DNA from: an uncultured Planctomycetaceae bacterium
GTDB lineage: Bacteria > Planctomycetota > Planctomycetia > Planctomycetales > Planctomycetaceae
Assembly: GCA_937975745.1 (NCBI GenBank)
Contig: CALJUK010000441.1
Span: 1-15,606, forward strand
Direction: 5' to 3'
Length of the DNA: 15,606 nucleotides
The first letter of the stretch is position 1, and each line of letters opens with the position of its first letter. The notes under the pieces were generated by a model, which was given only the letters and a program-made list of their open reading frames with translations, made no database searches and had not been told where the DNA came from. Shown here in pieces: positions 13,670 to 15,606 of this stretch. The translations under genes were made by a program, and so were the position numbers.

Positions 13670-13685
13670 AGCAAGCAGTGTGCCA
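13670..13685 (-). promoter_or_regulatory. perfect sigma-54 promoter match
   Basis: On the minus strand the sequence reads TGGCACACTGCTTGCT, agreeing with TGGCAC-N5-TTGCW at every defined position and with correct GG-to-GC spacing. The predicted transcription start is near 13659, giving a leader of about 124 nt to the ATG at 13535. It is intergenic and correctly oriented for the 140-residue protein gene. Confidence 0.75.
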
Positions 13686-13787
13686 TTCGCGTGTTACCCC
13701 AAAGTGGACCTAATCCCTTGCGGAAAACAGGTATAACTTTGTATTAGGGACGCGAATGCTCGCGATAGGCGACGGAATGTGTTCAAT

Positions 13788-13804
13788 CGCCGAAACGCTC
13801 GGCG
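13788..13804. promoter_or_regulatory. inverted repeat CGCCGA-N5-TCGGCG, possible activator site
   Basis: A perfect 6-bp inverted repeat with a 5-bp spacer, centred about 137 bp upstream of the predicted sigma-54 start near 13659. The half-sites CGCCGA/TCGGCG are the same as in the 9205-9216 palindrome next to the activator gene. The hexamers are common in GC-rich DNA, so only the paired arrangement and position make it notable. Confidence 0.4.
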
Positions 13805-14013
13805 TGAAATCGGTTTAACCGGCCTAGCGCTCCGGGACCTCGGCCAAACGGAGGCTTTCGGCCCGAGAGCGTGTTTCCTCGGACCTGCAAAACTGAAAAC
13901 GCCTGGGTGGCATTCGTCGGATGCAGGACTGAGTCGGCTGCCTGCTGCCCGAACTGTGACCGAATCGACCGCGCGGATTTGACTGTCGACGGATGTGCCA
14001 ACTGACCAGGCTG

Positions 14014-14952
14014 CTATTTCGTCAGCAGGCCATCAATCAGCATGATCGCAGCGGGTCCAACGAGCACCACGAAAATGCCAGGAAAGATAAACAGCACCAA
14101 CGGGAAGATCATTTTGACGGCTGTTTGCTGTGCCTTCTCTTCGGCCATCTGGCGGCGTTTGACCCGCATGCTGTCGGATTGAACTCGCAGTGCCTGCGCG
14201 ATGGACGAACCGAAGCGATCGGCTTGGATCAGAATGGCGGCCAACGATCGCATGTCGTCCACTCCCGAGCGAATTCCCAGATCGTGCAGGACCTCGCGTC
14301 GGGGGCGTCCCATCTGGAGTTGCATGTTGCAGATGTTCAATTCTTGACAGACATCCGGAGCCGTGTCCTCCAGTTCTTCCGAAACTCGCCGCATTCCGGC
14401 ATCCAGGCCGAGACCGGCCTCGACGCAGACAACCAGGAGGTCGAGCACATCGGGCATCGACAGAAAGATCCGCTCTTTGCGTCCCATGACGAGAATCGCC
14501 AGCACGAATTCCGGCAGGTAGAATGCGAATCCACCAGCCAGAATCAGAGTGGTGAGTCCGTTTTGAGTCATACCGAATTTCAGCAGTCCGACGCCGCCGC
14601 CGATCAACAGACCGGCTACCAGCATGATGACCTTAATTGCCAGGAAAATCGTGGGCGCATTGGGCGAGTTAAACCCGGCGTTTGTCAACCGGATCTTCAG
14701 AGTGCTTTGTTCCAGCTCGGTCTTTGGCTGAATCGCTTTGGAGATCGCGGGTGCCGCCCGTTCGAGCATGGCTCCCACACCTTGCTGCTCCTTGCCGCGT
14801 CCTCCTGGTTGCTGGCGGCGGGCGGGATTGCGCAATTCGTCCAGACGTTCAGCGGCGCGCGAAGTTTGTGACGAGAACTGGGTCGCGATGGCCCACACGC
14901 CCAGTGTGATGGCTCCGAAAATCGCCCAGGGGAGAATCGCTGTCAAATCCAT
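14014..14952 (-). CDS. tadC: TadC, type II secretion system F-domain protein of the Tad pilus
   Basis: A 312-residue inner-membrane platform protein of the tight-adherence (Tad/Flp) pilus, partner of TadB and of the ATPase TadA. It has membrane spans at about 5-24, 100-122, 132-156 and 281-306, with a T2SSF domain at about 165-295. The region SMPDVLDLLVVCVEAGLGLD followed by ADRFGSSIAQALRVQSD is typical of TadC. The end KMIFPLVLFIFPGIFVVLVGPA is the characteristic last span. A Gln/Gly/Arg-rich cytoplasmic insert (40-65) follows TM1. GGAGG 5 nt upstream supports the ATG at 14952. tadB precedes it by 46 bp, so the two are co-transcribed; nothing Tad-related follows within the window. Confidence 0.94.
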   Translation of the reverse strand: MDLTAILPWAIFGAITLGVWAIATQFSSQTSRAAERLDELRNPARRQQPGGRGKEQQGVGAMLERAAPAISKAIQPKTELEQSTLKIRLTNAGFNSPNAPTIFLAIKVIMLVAGLLIGGGVGLLKFGMTQNGLTTLILAGGFAFYLPEFVLAILVMGRKERIFLSMPDVLDLLVVCVEAGLGLDAGMRRVSEELEDTAPDVCQELNICNMQLQMGRPRREVLHDLGIRSGVDDMRSLAAILIQADRFGSSIAQALRVQSDSMRVKRRQMAEEKAQQTAVKMIFPLVLFIFPGIFVVLVGPAAIMLIDGLLTK

Positions 14953-14976
14953 GGAAGCCTCCGAGATGCTCGGTCC

Positions 14977-14992
14977 ACGCGGCGGGCCGCGT
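14977..14992. repeat. near-palindromic hairpin between tadB and tadC
   Basis: ACGCGGCGGGCCGCGT can fold with a 6-7 bp all-but-one GC stem inside the 46-bp tadB-tadC gap. No T-tract follows on either strand. It may be a weak attenuator or mRNA stability element that adjusts the TadC:TadB ratio. Confidence 0.5.
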
Positions 14993-14998
14993 CGAGAA

Positions 14999-15606
14999 TC
15001 AAACCTTGATTGCGATGATCTTCTTAATACAGACAGCGCCTAACACCTGGAGAAATGCTGCGACGGCAATCATCTTGCGTCCCAACTCTTCGGTGAACAG
15101 CATCATCACGTACTGTGGATTCAGGTGATACACTGCGAAGAACAGGGCAATCGGCAACGCCATCAACACCACACCGCTGATGCGGCCTTCACCGGTCAGT
15201 GCCTGGACCTGTCCCATAATCTTGAACCGTTCGCGGATGATGTAACCGATCTTGTCGAGAATCTCCGCCAAGTCACCACCCGATTGCCGTTGGATGGCCA
15301 CTGCTGTCACGAAGAATTTCAGGTCGAGGTTTGGCATCCGGCGAAGCATGCCTTTGAGTGCCACTTCGATCGGTCGACCAAGGTTCTGCTCTTCGTAGGC
15401 ATTGTTGAATTCTGTTGCGATCGGGTCGGGCATTTCATCCACGACAACGTGCAGACCTGACGCCAGACTGTGTCCCGAACGCAGTGCGCGGCCAATCAAC
15501 TCCAGGGCATCGGGAAGCTGCTTGGCAAACTTCTTGAAGCGTCGACTCCGCCGCCACAGCAACCACATGACCGGGAGGGCCCCGAAGGCAATCCCGAACA
15601 CCGGGT
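14999..15606 (-). CDS. tadB: TadB, type II secretion system F-domain protein of the Tad pilus (5' end outside window)
   Basis: The minus-strand frame is open from the right edge to the TGA at 14999-15001, so roughly the C-terminal 200 residues are present and the start lies beyond the window. It has a membrane span at the visible start (FGIAFGALPVMWLLW), then the cytoplasmic T2SSF domain. KFAKQLPDALELIGRALRSGHSLASGL and ILDKIGYIIRERFKIMGQVQALTGEGRISG are hallmark TadB segments. Two more spans close the protein (about LMALPIALFFAVYHL and the Ile/Val-rich tail). TadB and TadC form the inner-membrane platform on which TadA assembles Flp pilin. TadA is expected just upstream, outside the window. 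Confidence 0.94.
   Translation of the reverse strand, partial: PVFGIAFGALPVMWLLWRRSRRFKKFAKQLPDALELIGRALRSGHSLASGLHVVVDEMPDPIATEFNNAYEEQNLGRPIEVALKGMLRRMPNLDLKFFVTAVAIQRQSGGDLAEILDKIGYIIRERFKIMGQVQALTGEGRISGVVLMALPIALFFAVYHLNPQYVMMLFTEELGRKMIAVAAFLQVLGAVCIKKIIAIKV

Larger units (their letters stand above)
13536..14013. other. intergenic region between tadC and the 140-residue protein gene
   Basis: About 480 bp. It contains the perfect sigma-54 match on the minus strand (13670-13685), an AT-rich patch with TATAAC near 13731, an inverted repeat (13788-13804), and an imperfect GC-rich stem around 13839-13867 without a clear T-tract. Short open frames across it lack protein-like character. No tad gene follows tadC here. 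Confidence 0.65.

Noticed and set aside
12927..13736. 269-codon plus-strand open frame
   Set aside because: It is antisense to the well-supported 140-residue gene and to its promoter, and has no protein-like pattern.

Overview
This is a chromosomal stretch of a moderately GC-rich bacterium, most likely a planctomycete (Planctomycetota). The assignment is inferred from gene style and content: a multi-GYF_2 (DUF4339) membrane protein, an OleA-type thiolase, a FloA flotillin, a Tad pilus core, a very large membrane-bound sigma-54 activator, and long intergenic gaps with short transcription units. No tRNA, rRNA, CRISPR array or insertion sequence was seen.

Layout. 1-875 (+) is the 3' part of a PfkB sugar kinase. 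975-1727 (+) is a lipoprotein cyclophilin. 1805-2236 and 2271-2732 (-) form a probable two-gene unit, a RidA-family deaminase followed by an ArgA-like GNAT acetyltransferase. 3051-3989 (+) is floA. 4588-4797 (+) is a 69-residue protein of unknown function. 5008-6054 (+) is an OleA-like condensing enzyme with the complete Cys/Glu/His/Asn catalytic set. 6060-9185 (-) encodes a 1041-residue protein with a PDZ-like domain, about ten membrane spans, a GAF domain, a sigma-54 AAA+ domain and a Fis-type HTH. 9815-10228 (+) is a QueD/PTPS-family enzyme. 10622-12505 (-) is a three-GYF_2-domain membrane protein. 13113-13535 (-) is an unrecognised 140-residue protein. 14014-14952 and 14999-15606 (-) are tadC and the 3' part of tadB.

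The most interesting signal crosses gene boundaries. Three intergenic sequences match the sigma-54 promoter (TGGCAC-N5-TTGCW) with correct GG-to-GC spacing. One lies ahead of the OleA-like gene (4830-4845), one ahead of the QueD-like gene (9379-9394), and one, a perfect 16-position match, ahead of the unknown 140-residue protein (13670-13685, minus strand). The sigma-54 activator is encoded among them. Palindromes built from TCGGCG/CGCCGA half-sites sit about 135-230 bp upstream of two of the three promoters, the usual enhancer distance. A membrane sensor fused directly to a sigma-54 activator, with a local regulon including a hydrocarbon-type thiolase, is therefore a testable hypothesis. The regulon link is inference; the promoter matches and protein domains are read from the sequence.

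Other points of note are two 9-nt G/C homopolymers inside reading frames (the activator and the GYF protein), short tandem duplications in intergenic DNA, and a good rho-independent terminator downstream of the GYF gene.
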